Part shown: positions 54,144 through 62,821 of the stretch, piece by piece
Position numbering within the stretch: position 1 is the first letter of the stretch
Layout of the letters: every line of letters begins with the position of its first letter
Assembly: GCA_026014485.1 (NCBI GenBank)
Contig: JAOZIE010000001.1
Span: 3,336-67,335 of the forward strand
DNA: 64,000 bases
Source of the DNA: Candidatus Bathyarchaeota archaeon
GTDB lineage: Archaea; Thermoproteota; Bathyarchaeia; Bathyarchaeales; Bathycorpusculaceae
Reading direction: 5' to 3'
Notes under the pieces: generated by a model
What the model saw: the letters and a program-made list of their open reading frames with translations, nothing else
Told to the model about the DNA's origin: nothing
Database searches by the model: none
Translations under genes and position numbers: made by a program

Positions 54144-56072
54144 CTACTGGACCTCCCGAACTGCGGATTTGCCTTCTACGTTCTGCACTGCCACTATGTT
54201 GGCGTTTTCCTGTGCAAACGTGACTTGGCTGGGGGTAATTACGATGTATTGGGCGTTGGCGTCTTTTATGGTGGATATTAGGATTTTGGCAATCATCTCG
54301 CGGTTACGCGGGTCCATGTGGATGTCGTATTCGTCCACTGCGCGGAACGGTGAGCGCACATGCTGCTGCAATGCAAGAAGAAAGCTCATGGTTGCTGTGG
54401 TTCTTTCTCCGCCGCTCTGGGTGTAAGCGTCTAGCGCGACGGGTTTTCCGCCTTTGAAGCCCACTAGAATCTCTAAGCCCGCTGTCTCGATGTCCTGCGC
54501 ATTTGCCAAGCGGACTTCGCCTGCCGCGCGGGTCTGCGCCAGAATTCTTTGGTATTCGCGGTTGACGCGGTCAAGCAAAGCTTCCATGACGTTACGCCAA
54601 GACTGCATCCTGGCTGAAACCTCCTCCAAGGCTTTTTGGCGGTTCTCCGCTACAGTTTGCGCCTTCTCCTTTAGCTCCAAGAAGAGTTTACTGTAGGATT
54701 CGTACTGGCGCTCTATGTCTTCGGAGACGCCTGCAAGCGCGGCTAAGTGCCCGTCGGTGAGGCGAATTTCGTCTTGAAGGTCAGCTGCGTTTTTGGTGAC
54801 GGCGATTCGGGCGCCAGACAAAGACGCCTTGCCAACCGCCGCCTCTAAGGTTGCCTTCGCAATTTTTATTGAAGCCTCCGCTCGGCTCAACTCTTTAGTT
54901 GAGGTTTCCCTGCGGTACTGCAACAGCGCCAGCTTGATTTTGCAGTCTATTAGTTGACTTGTTATTTTGTCCGCTACGCCTTCAGCGTCTTGGGTTTTGG
55001 ATTCAACCGCCCGGATGGTCTCATGAATTTTCGTGAGTTGCCTGTGAGAGGCTTCTACACGTTCCTTGAGGCTCACAGCGCGCAGCATCTTAAGCTGACC
55101 AGCCGCTTGACTGCCCCGAACAGCCTCCTCTAACAGTTCAACTTCCTTAAGCAGTTGCTGAATGAAAGAAACAGTGGATTCCTCCGCAGCGACATCGTGT
55201 TCCAGCTTCACCCGTTCCTCAAAAAGCGTCCTGTTTTCCGCCTTCAGTTTCTCCTGCTGGCTGCTTTGCATTTGCACCTGCTCAGAGTTGTCTGCGGCTT
55301 CTTTTTCGATGCTATCTAGCGTTTCCTGCAGCTTTCGTTTGTTGGCTTCAAGCTCTTTGAGGGCGGTTTCTCTGCGTTCCACCTCTGCCCACGCCAGTTC
55401 ACGTTCCAGAAATCGCCGTTTGGTCTGCAGTTGCTTTTTCTCTTGGTATTTGTCGTATTGTTCCCGCCAGTATTTTAGCGTCTGCTCGGCTGATTCCAGC
55501 AGTTTACCCACGGATTCTGATTGGCTTAGAATGCGGGTTAACTTCTGCTGGGCTTGCACCACGTTTTCGCGAAAAGGCTCCAGCCCAACGGCTGCTTCAA
55601 CCATGCGCAACTTTTCGACTGTGCTGAGGACGCTGAACTGCTCCACCATGTTCTGGTGCATAATAATTAGCATGTTGTCGGGGTCCACGCCGAACCTGCC
55701 CAGCAGCCTTTGCACTTCCTGCTTGCTGGCGGCTTTGTTCTCCAGTTCAAACCAGTATTGCCCGTCGCGTCGGAGGCTGCGGGTGAGGAAAAGCTGGTCT
55801 TTGCTATATTTTGGAACGGGACGTTTGCCGTGCTGTCGGCTGTTGTCTAGAACTACGGTTACGCGTGCTTGGTCTTGTCCCCAGCGGATGAGGTTGCTGA
55901 GTTTCTTGCTGCGTTCCGTGTAGGTCTGCCCCAGAGCCACAGAAATCGCCAGCAGCAACGAGGATTTACCTGCGCCGTTGGGTCCCACAATTAGGTTTAC
56001 GCCTTGCCTGAAGGCTACCCTAGCGTACTCGTAGCTCATGAAATTCTCCAGAATGACTTCAGATATCAGCAT
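54144..56072 (-). CDS. Smc5/6-like SMC-family ATPase
   Basis: A 642-residue ATPase. Head part 1 (1-165): FMSYE, Walker A GPNGAGKSS (30-38) and VALGQ...GQDQARVTVVLDN, the Smc5/6 pattern. Coiled coil at about 170-315 and 330-520. Head part 2: QSGGERTTATMSFLLAL and SPFRAVDEYDIHMD (Walker B Asp580-Glu581), then ITPSQV. These endings match Smc6 (PFRCLDEFDVYMD) and Smc5 (ITPKLL), not Rad50. No CxxC hook and little room for a globular hinge. First gene of the three-gene operon. Confidence 0.88.
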   Translation of the reverse strand: MLISEVILENFMSYEYARVAFRQGVNLIVGPNGAGKSSLLLAISVALGQTYTERSKKLSNLIRWGQDQARVTVVLDNSRQHGKRPVPKYSKDQLFLTRSLRRDGQYWFELENKAASKQEVQRLLGRFGVDPDNMLIIMHQNMVEQFSVLSTVEKLRMVEAAVGLEPFRENVVQAQQKLTRILSQSESVGKLLESAEQTLKYWREQYDKYQEKKQLQTKRRFLERELAWAEVERRETALKELEANKRKLQETLDSIEKEAADNSEQVQMQSSQQEKLKAENRTLFEERVKLEHDVAAEESTVSFIQQLLKEVELLEEAVRGSQAAGQLKMLRAVSLKERVEASHRQLTKIHETIRAVESKTQDAEGVADKITSQLIDCKIKLALLQYRRETSTKELSRAEASIKIAKATLEAAVGKASLSGARIAVTKNAADLQDEIRLTDGHLAALAGVSEDIERQYESYSKLFLELKEKAQTVAENRQKALEEVSARMQSWRNVMEALLDRVNREYQRILAQTRAAGEVRLANAQDIETAGLEILVGFKGGKPVALDAYTQSGGERTTATMSFLLALQQHVRSPFRAVDEYDIHMDPRNREMIAKILISTIKDANAQYIVITPSQVTFAQENANIVAVQNVEGKSAVREVQ

Positions 56073-56307
56073 TTCGATGTAATGCCTCGTTTAGGCTGCG
56101 GACTAATAGGTGAAAACTCTCGTATTAAAACAAATCTTCGAAAAAGACGCAAGGAATACATGGGCTATTTTGAATATTAAAGAGGCCATTCGGGGCTTTC
56201 AAGGTTTTCAGTGTGGGTTTAAAGCGTAAAAAGTTTGATTCTGAGACGAATAAAGTGCAAAATCATATAACAAAACTTATAGGAGATAGAATTGGCTGGT
56301 ACAGCAA

Positions 56308-56955
56308 ATGAAGAACTCAGTGAAGTGGTTTGGCGCCGCCGTATGTATAGTTGTTTTAGCGGCTAGTTTAACCGCTTTTTTCTTTGAAACTCAAAGTGTA
56401 GCTCCAAACACTACTCGGGTCGCCTGCGTTGGTGATAGTATTACTCGAGACACGGATTATCCTGATATTTTATCGACAATGCTTGGAGCTAACTATACAG
56501 TGGGAAATTTTGGGGTTGGTCGAACTACGGTCTCTCTTGACTTCAACAAACCTTACATGAATCAGCCCCTGTACCAAGAGGCACTGAGATTTAATCCTAA
56601 CATAGTGGTTATTATGCTGGGAACTAATGATGCTTACCTTAGTGAGCAGCAACGCAGCAACTTCATAAATGACTATAAGGTATTGATTGCCTCGTTCCAA
56701 TCGCTGTCAGCCCAACCTGAAATCTACATCGTTATTCCACCGCCAGCTTTCAATAACACCATGGGACTTCCGCCTACAATCTTAGACGATGAAGTAATAC
56801 CGCTAGTCAACCAAACTGCAGCCGAACTTGGACTACCAACAATTGACATATACACACCGCTACTTGGTAATCCCCAAGCCTTCAAAGACGGGGTGCACCC
56901 CAATACTGAAGGGTCACAAGTGGTAGCATCAGAAATCTATAAAGCCATAATCTAA
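56308..56955 (+). CDS. secreted SGNH-family hydrolase, copy 1
   Basis: A 215-residue esterase. An N-terminal helix (8-25) exports or anchors it. VGDSITR (Ser44), GVGRTT, LGTNDA and DGVHP (Asp194, His197) are SGNH blocks I, II, III and V. It probably cleaves acyl groups from extracellular glycans or lipids. Paralogue of the gene at 58338; the two flank an acyltransferase. Confidence 0.92.
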   Translation: MKNSVKWFGAAVCIVVLAASLTAFFFETQSVAPNTTRVACVGDSITRDTDYPDILSTMLGANYTVGNFGVGRTTVSLDFNKPYMNQPLYQEALRFNPNIVVIMLGTNDAYLSEQQRSNFINDYKVLIASFQSLSAQPEIYIVIPPPAFNNTMGLPPTILDDEVIPLVNQTAAELGLPTIDIYTPLLGNPQAFKDGVHPNTEGSQVVASEIYKAII

Positions 56956-57107
56956 GCTGCATACGATAACTTTTTGAGCCCTATTCTTGCTTAATGAAGC
57001 TTAAATTGCCTAAATTTATAACGTTTTCCAAAAAATTCTATGTAAAACAACATATATTAAGCAAGAAACATATATTTTAAGTAAGGGAGGCAGGTCGGCG
57101 TTTTGGT

Positions 57108-58190
57108 TTGGAAAAACTCAACCAACGCAGAAGCCGCGCCCTTAACGTTGACTTAATCCGGACGATAGCCATAATAGGAGTCATTTTGGTACATGCGTCA
57201 GGTCGATGGACGGTTGATCCCCAGCGTTTCACTCAAATGACCCAAACAGAAACCGCCTGTTGGGGTGTAGTCTGCATCTATCAAAGTTTGGCAACCATCG
57301 GGGTTCCCTTGTTCGCAATGTTAACTGGCGCACTTCTGCTTCAACCGGGAAAGAAAGAAAGCATTCGCGCCTTCTTCAAGAAAAGATGGCTACGTGTAGG
57401 TCTACCTTTCATATTTTGGGGCGCCATCTATTTTATCTGGGATTTCACCGTAATAAAAATCCCCTTCTCGGTAGGCGCCATCATACAAGGCATACTAAAT
57501 GGCCCCTACACCCACTTTTGGTACGGCTACGTACTCGTGGGTTTGTACCTTATGACGCCGATACTACGCGTCCTCTTAGAGAAAGCCGACCAAACAATCA
57601 TGAAGTACTTTGTGGCAATATGGTTTCTGGGGGTAACCATTACGCCACTCATCGGAGTCTTGACGCCTTACACTTTAAGAGCAAGCCTTTTCACTCTGGA
57701 CCTGTTTGTCGGCTACTTCTTTTTAGGCACCTACCTCTTAACAGTCCAAATCCGTCGCCAAACCACACTGATGCTTATGATTCTCGGATTCGCCTTAACT
57801 GTAGCCTTGACTTACCTGCTGGCAGCCACCGTAGGAGGATCGAAGATGTATCTTTTTCAACAGTACTTCAGTCCGACTGTGATTCTGGCGTCAGCAATGG
57901 TTTTCCTGCTATTGGCAACTATCCAGCCGCCCTCAACAGGGAAAAAGCCCAACCGCTCCAGATCAAATAAACTATTAGGAGTGATTAGCGCAAACACGCT
58001 ATCGCTGTATCTTCTCCACGTGATGATCTTGGAGTCAATTCAAAACGGCTATTTCGGCTTCACCATTAACCGCAACATAATCAGCCCAACAATCAGTGTT
58101 CCAATAGAAACAGCAATAACCCTGTTTATTTCGCTTGGAATAATCCTGCTACTGAAAAAAGTGCCATACCTCCAAAAACTAATCGGATAA
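57108..58190 (+). CDS. acyltransferase-3 family membrane protein
   Basis: A 360-residue integral membrane O-acyltransferase with about ten helices. DLIRTIAIIGVILVHASGRW carries the catalytic His, typical of the OafA/WecH family. LWF-type aromatic loops (TVIKIPFS) follow. TTG start; GGGAGG is 17 bases away, so the true start is uncertain. Two AACATATATT-type repeats upstream (57050-57080) are promoter-like. It would transfer acyl groups to surface glycans. Confidence 0.9.
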   Translation: MEKLNQRRSRALNVDLIRTIAIIGVILVHASGRWTVDPQRFTQMTQTETACWGVVCIYQSLATIGVPLFAMLTGALLLQPGKKESIRAFFKKRWLRVGLPFIFWGAIYFIWDFTVIKIPFSVGAIIQGILNGPYTHFWYGYVLVGLYLMTPILRVLLEKADQTIMKYFVAIWFLGVTITPLIGVLTPYTLRASLFTLDLFVGYFFLGTYLLTVQIRRQTTLMLMILGFALTVALTYLLAATVGGSKMYLFQQYFSPTVILASAMVFLLLATIQPPSTGKKPNRSRSNKLLGVISANTLSLYLLHVMILESIQNGYFGFTINRNIISPTISVPIETAITLFISLGIILLLKKVPYLQKLIG

Positions 58191-58337
58191 AAACAAGCAA
58201 AAACTTGACGCATCGTCAAAATTAATTGTGCCTTTTAGTCTGAAGCATAAATGTTGTCGTAAATTCTTATATTCAACTTTAAGGTCAATTCATAATAGAG
58301 AAAGACGCTAAAACAGAATTAGCGGCACGAATGTCAG

Positions 58338-59006
58338 ATGGATAGAAAAAAATTTTTAACCAGTGTATTGGTCATTCTGTTAATGCTTTCGGGAACTGTG
58401 GCATTGATGGTTTTGTCCACCTGGAAGAGAAAACCTGCTTCAGAAACAATCCGCGTTGCCTGCGTTGGTGACAGTCTTACGCAGTCGACCGTTTATCCAT
58501 ATGAGCTAAGGAGACTGCTTGGCGCAAACTACACGGTCAGAAACTTTGGAGTTGGCTCTACAACGGTTCTTCTCAACACTGATACTGCATACATGAATAC
58601 AAGTATGTTCCAAAAAGCCTTGGAGTTCCAGCCGAACATAGTCATCATTATGCTGGGAACAAATGATGCTCAGCCAAACCTTGAAGTATTCAACGCAAGC
58701 TTCGTGGGGGACTACGTGAAGTTGGTGGCTGCGTTCCAAGAGCTCCTAAGTAATCCCAGAATATGGGCAGTTCTGCCACCGCCGATTTTCAGCAATCAAT
58801 CAGGCAAGATAGACCCCCAATACTTCGAGCTCACATTAATTCCAAACATAAAACAGGCTGCAAATGAAACAGATGTGCTGTTAATCGACGTCTATTCGGC
58901 TTTGACCAACTACTCCGAAGACTTCCCGGACGGAGTCCACCCCAATGATGCAGCCGCAAAGATCATCGCTAATACGATATATGAGACGTTAATCCTCAAT
59001 CTTTGA
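58338..59006 (+). CDS. secreted SGNH-family hydrolase, copy 2
   Basis: A 222-residue paralogue of copy 1, with VGDSLTQ, GVGSTT, LGTNDAQ and DGVHPND. An N-terminal membrane segment targets it outside. The spacing of blocks is identical in both copies, consistent with a local duplication. Function as for copy 1. Its ATG lies behind an AT-rich 147-base gap. Confidence 0.92.
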   Translation: MDRKKFLTSVLVILLMLSGTVALMVLSTWKRKPASETIRVACVGDSLTQSTVYPYELRRLLGANYTVRNFGVGSTTVLLNTDTAYMNTSMFQKALEFQPNIVIIMLGTNDAQPNLEVFNASFVGDYVKLVAAFQELLSNPRIWAVLPPPIFSNQSGKIDPQYFELTLIPNIKQAANETDVLLIDVYSALTNYSEDFPDGVHPNDAAAKIIANTIYETLILNL

Positions 59007-59161
59007 GGGGATATGCCGATGTGTGTCGTTTTAAACTGTAGTTTGTGAGAAGAGAAACAAGAAGTGCCTGTGTTAAGGCTGTTTGGCAACTTGTACAAAC
59101 TGGTTTGTGATACAAAGTTATATTAGTTACAGAGTAGTTTGTGTATTTGAGGTTCAAGTTG

Positions 59162-59785
59162 TTGAGTGACACCCCCAACCTAAAGGAAATCGAAAAAAAG
59201 GCATACATCTCATATCATCGGGACGGCTTGCTTGACATATTCGTCGGCGTATACATACTGGGATTCGGCTTAGGAATATTCATAAACATACTCTGGGAAT
59301 CCAGTTTCGGGTCAATAATGCCTGCCATCCTCATTGCGGTGATACTGCCCCTGTGGATTGCGGCGAAACGGAAAATCACGATGCCCAGAATCGGCTTTGT
59401 CAAATTCGGAGGGCAAGGCACAAACAGATTCATGGCAGTCTTACTGGGGTTTATGGTAGCAGGCATAGGCGTCATGTTCGTTTTCACACTCGCACTAACT
59501 CAAAGACCAGAATGGATAAACGTACTTTTCCAAAACGGGTTAATTGTCGTGGGCACCGCCAGCTTAGCTGTCTGCGTTCTATTTGGGTATTCGATGGGAC
59601 TCAAACGACTGTACGCTTACGGAGTGCTGAGCCTGGTTCTTTTCGTGATTGGACACTTTCTGGGAGTTTTCTTTGCATACATACTCTTGGCGCTGGGACT
59701 GGCAATAATTTCAAATGGCGCGTTTCTGCTGATGAAGTTCGTAAGAAAATATCCCCTGCAAGGTGGAAAAGCACTTGCCGACTAA
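59162..59785 (+). CDS. membrane protein of unknown function
   Basis: About 207 residues from the TTG at 59162 (LSDTPNLKEIEKK); the track start at 59141 is also possible. A soluble N-terminal helix with AYISYHRDGLLDI precedes six hydrophobic helices. Relatives accompany HTH_34 regulators in archaea, as here: the next gene overlaps its 3' end. Function unknown. Confidence 0.78.
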   Translation: MSDTPNLKEIEKKAYISYHRDGLLDIFVGVYILGFGLGIFINILWESSFGSIMPAILIAVILPLWIAAKRKITMPRIGFVKFGGQGTNRFMAVLLGFMVAGIGVMFVFTLALTQRPEWINVLFQNGLIVVGTASLAVCVLFGYSMGLKRLYAYGVLSLVLFVIGHFLGVFFAYILLALGLAIISNGAFLLMKFVRKYPLQGGKALAD

Positions 59786-60086
59786 CAACCCAGGCATCCA
59801 AAACATTGACCGATTAATACATGAACCAGCCCGACTAACCATAATAGCACAGCTCTACGTCATCCAAAGCGCAGACTTCCTGTTTCTTCAGCACCAAACT
59901 CAGATGACACCAGGAAACCTTTCAGCTCACCTAAGTAAACTAGAAGAAGCAGGATACGTCGAGGTAATCAAGGAATTCATCGAAAGAAAACCCCACACCG
60001 CACTTGCCTTAACAAGCAAGGGGCGTGCCGCCTTCAAAGAGTACCTGCGAAACATAAAGCAGTTTGTTGAAAAGCTTCCCGAATAA
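59763..60086 (+). CDS. winged-helix regulator (HTH_34/MarR-like)
   Basis: A 107-residue DNA-binding protein. RLIHEPARLTIIAQLYVI, LSAHLSKLEEAGYVEVIKEF and ALTSKGRAAFKEYL form the helix-turn-helix and wing of HTH_34 proteins. It overlaps the membrane-protein gene by 23 bases and probably regulates it or responds through it. Confidence 0.9.
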   Translation: MEKHLPTNNPGIQNIDRLIHEPARLTIIAQLYVIQSADFLFLQHQTQMTPGNLSAHLSKLEEAGYVEVIKEFIERKPHTALALTSKGRAAFKEYLRNIKQFVEKLPE

Positions 60087-60134
60087 CCCTCATTTTCCCC
60101 ACTTTTCAAGTCGAAAGAGGGGAAGGTTCAGGTT

Positions 60135-61820
60135 TTATCGCAGGTATGCTTCTGTGATGTAGCGGCGCATCATGCGGTCTGTGTTGAAGTAGTACGCGAC
60201 TTTGCCTATGCTGCTCTTCATCATCGCTGTCCAAGCGTCCCGGTCATCGTAGAATTTGGGGGCAACAAGGTACCTGAGCTTGTTGAATAGGTCATCCAGC
60301 TCGCTTTTTCTACGTTCCTCTTCCGAGATTTCCTGTTCAGGAGACGGACCAATCGCCCAGCCAGTAATGCCTTCCATGCAGCCTTCAATCCACCAGCCAT
60401 CCAAGACGCTGAAGTTCAAGACTCCGTTGTGGGCAGCTTTCATGCCGCTGGTTCCCGACGCTTCCATGGGCGGCAGCGGAGTGTTCAGCCAGACATCAAC
60501 GCCTGAGGTGAGTTTGGCGGCTATCTGCATATCATAGTTTTCAAGGTAAACAACTTTCAGCTCGTCTCTGAGTTGCCGCTTATACCAGAAAATCTCCCGA
60601 ATCAAATCCTTACCGCCGATGTCTCGGGGGTGCGCTTTTCCCGCGAACACAAGCTGCAGCGGTCTAGCCTTGTTTATATCCCTGAGCTTTTTGAGGTCAG
60701 AAAAAATCAGTTTCGCCCGCTTATACCCTGTAGTTCGACGCGCAAAACCCAACGTTAAGGCGTCTTCGCTGAGTTTCTCGCCTGTTTTCTCTTCGATATA
60801 AGCTATAAGGTTCTTTTTGTTTTCCATGTGGGCTGCCCAGATGTCGCAGAGAGGAACCTTGGCGATTCTCACCAGCAGGTCAGGTTCGCTTGCCCAGCCT
60901 GGAATGTACTTGTCAAAGAGCTTATGGAAGCTTTGGCTGGTCCACGTATTGGAGTGCACGCCGTTTGTTATGGCGCGTATCGCGTAGTGGGGGAAAAGCT
61001 TTAGGGAAAGTTTCATGTGGGCTTTGGTTACGCCGTTTTGGAAGCCGCTCAGGTTCAAAGCCAGCAACGTCATGTTCAGTTTATCGTCGCCGCCTATCTC
61101 CCTTATGACTTGGGTGGGAAATTCGCTTCCAAGCACTTGCCGCACCAGTTCATAGGAAAACCTGTCAAACGCCGCTTCAACGGGCGTGTGCGTAGTGAAT
61201 ATGCAGTGCCGCCTAACGCGGTCGATGTCCATTTCGTATCTCTGCAGCAACTCCAGCGTCAACAGAGCAGAGTGCCCCTCATTCATGTGGTACTTGCTGA
61301 TGCGGTAACCCAGCGCCTCCAACATTCGGGTGCCGCCTATCCCCAGAACCGCCTCCTGCTTCAAACGGTATTGGTCGTCGCCTCCGTAGAGCGTGTCGGT
61401 TATTCTGCGGTCTTCAGCGGCGTTCCCCTCAACATCCGTATCAAGGAAAAGTATCGGAACCGTTCCGCCTATTGTGCTCTTGTAGTCGTAAATCCAAGCT
61501 TGAACCGTCACTTTTCCGCGTTCAATCTCGATTTCAACGGTTTTCGGAGCCAAATCCAGAAGTGCTTTGGGGTTCCATTCATCTGTTGACTCCGTTTGGT
61601 CACCTGAATCAGAAAGCTTCTGCTGGAGGTAGCCTTTCCTGCTGACAAGCGTCACGGCAACCATGGGCACAGATAAATCGGCGCTGGAGCGGATGGTGTC
61701 CCCTGCGAGCACGCCTAAACCGCCGCTGTATGTGGGAATGTCGTTTCTTATTCCGATTTCCATTGAGAAATACGCTATTTTGTAATCGTGCATAGGACTG
61801 CTAACCATTAAATCCACCAT
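60135..61820 (-). CDS. glgP: alpha-glucan (glycogen) phosphorylase
   Basis: A 561-residue GT35 enzyme that releases glucose 1-phosphate from storage glucan. [10 protein letters not shown] and [11 protein letters not shown] open the fold, HMNEGHSAL contributes to the active site, and [13 protein letters not shown] includes the PLP Lys. Shorter than bacterial or eukaryotic forms (~800), as typical in archaea. ATG start, with an internal Met10 as an alternative. Works with the debranching enzyme at 17.9 kb. Confidence 0.96.
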   Translation of the reverse strand: MVDLMVSSPMHDYKIAYFSMEIGIRNDIPTYSGGLGVLAGDTIRSSADLSVPMVAVTLVSRKGYLQQKLSDSGDQTESTDEWNPKALLDLAPKTVEIEIERGKVTVQAWIYDYKSTIGGTVPILFLDTDVEGNAAEDRRITDTLYGGDDQYRLKQEAVLGIGGTRMLEALGYRISKYHMNEGHSALLTLELLQRYEMDIDRVRRHCIFTTHTPVEAAFDRFSYELVRQVLGSEFPTQVIREIGGDDKLNMTLLALNLSGFQNGVTKAHMKLSLKLFPHYAIRAITNGVHSNTWTSQSFHKLFDKYIPGWASEPDLLVRIAKVPLCDIWAAHMENKKNLIAYIEEKTGEKLSEDALTLGFARRTTGYKRAKLIFSDLKKLRDINKARPLQLVFAGKAHPRDIGGKDLIREIFWYKRQLRDELKVVYLENYDMQIAAKLTSGVDVWLNTPLPPMEASGTSGMKAAHNGVLNFSVLDGWWIEGCMEGITGWAIGPSPEQEISEEERRKSELDDLFNKLRYLVAPKFYDDRDAWTAMMKSSIGKVAYYFNTDRMMRRYITEAYLR

Positions 61821-62062
61821 GAAACCTTAATCAGATGTCATCTAAACCGATTGCCTGTTCGCTTCGAGAGAGACTTCAAACCGCCATAGCAGTTCTCAAA
61901 GCCGTATATAGACTTTTAAAACACCCAACAACACCTGTTCTCATCACTTTAAAACCTAAAGAGAACGGATGCCCCAATTAGATTCTTGTTTTTGGGCTGT
62001 TTTTTCTTCATGCACAAGTTTCTTAAGCCCCTGCAGGCAACAGTTAGTTGCAGTGACGGCTT

Positions 62063-62758
62063 ATGGTTGTCGCGGGAAAAATTTTCAAGTTAACCCAACT
62101 CATCTCGATGGCGGATGTCGCCTCCAAACTCAACGGTTTCCACGTCGAAGAGGACTTTGAGGAAGGCAACTACAAATTTAAACTAATAACTGAAGTTGTG
62201 GGCTTGGAGGCTAAACGGGATGTGCTTAGCGGAACCTACTCAAACGACACCATAACGCACGTTTTCCACCGAGGCACCATGGCGCAGCTGCCCCAAACCG
62301 TGGAGGCGACGTTTAGCTTCGCCAAAGCAGAGGACACAACTTTTTTGACGGTTGTGGAGAAGAAGCGAGTAGCCAACTTCATCGCCAACAAGCTCAGCCA
62401 AATCCTCTTCGAGAAAGCCGGCGCCATAACAGAAGCAAAAATCACTCCTGAAACGCTCAAGGCATTCCACGACAGAAACCCTGAAGAGACAAAAATCACG
62501 TTCTTTGACAACGTGGACATCCCCAACGTTGAGAAGCTGAGTCTCTATGGTCCAGACTTAAACAACACCTCACTGTTTGGGGACTATATGAAGCACGGTA
62601 ACCTCTGGTACGTCGTGGGACGCTCCAAAGAAACAGGCTACGTGGTGGGTATAACGCGAGATGCGTCGGTGACGATTTTCAATTTGACAGACAAAAGCAA
62701 GTATGTTCAATACGTAGCCAAAGAGATCTACCCCCTGATACGCTCAACCCCCAAATAA
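62063..62758 (+). CDS. hypothetical protein
   Basis: A 231-residue soluble protein. The first ~140 residues alternate strands and helices (HVFHRGTMAQLPQTVEATFSF, cut here), and the last ~70 hold SKETGYVVGITRDASVTIFNL. No family recognised. Start is ATG 62063, or ATG at codon 16. Monocistronic. The gap 61821-62062 holds only AT-rich sequence. Confidence 0.75.
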   Translation: MVVAGKIFKLTQLISMADVASKLNGFHVEEDFEEGNYKFKLITEVVGLEAKRDVLSGTYSNDTITHVFHRGTMAQLPQTVEATFSFAKAEDTTFLTVVEKKRVANFIANKLSQILFEKAGAITEAKITPETLKAFHDRNPEETKITFFDNVDIPNVEKLSLYGPDLNNTSLFGDYMKHGNLWYVVGRSKETGYVVGITRDASVTIFNLTDKSKYVQYVAKEIYPLIRSTPK

Positions 62759-62821
62759 TCTTGCTATTGCTGACGGGTAAATTCTGATGCTGCATAATTT
62801 GAATCAAGCAGTTTTAATCCA

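Noticed and set aside
54144-56072. Rad50 for the SMC-like gene
   Set aside because: No CxxC zinc hook, no Mre11 neighbour, and the C-terminal head follows Smc5/6.
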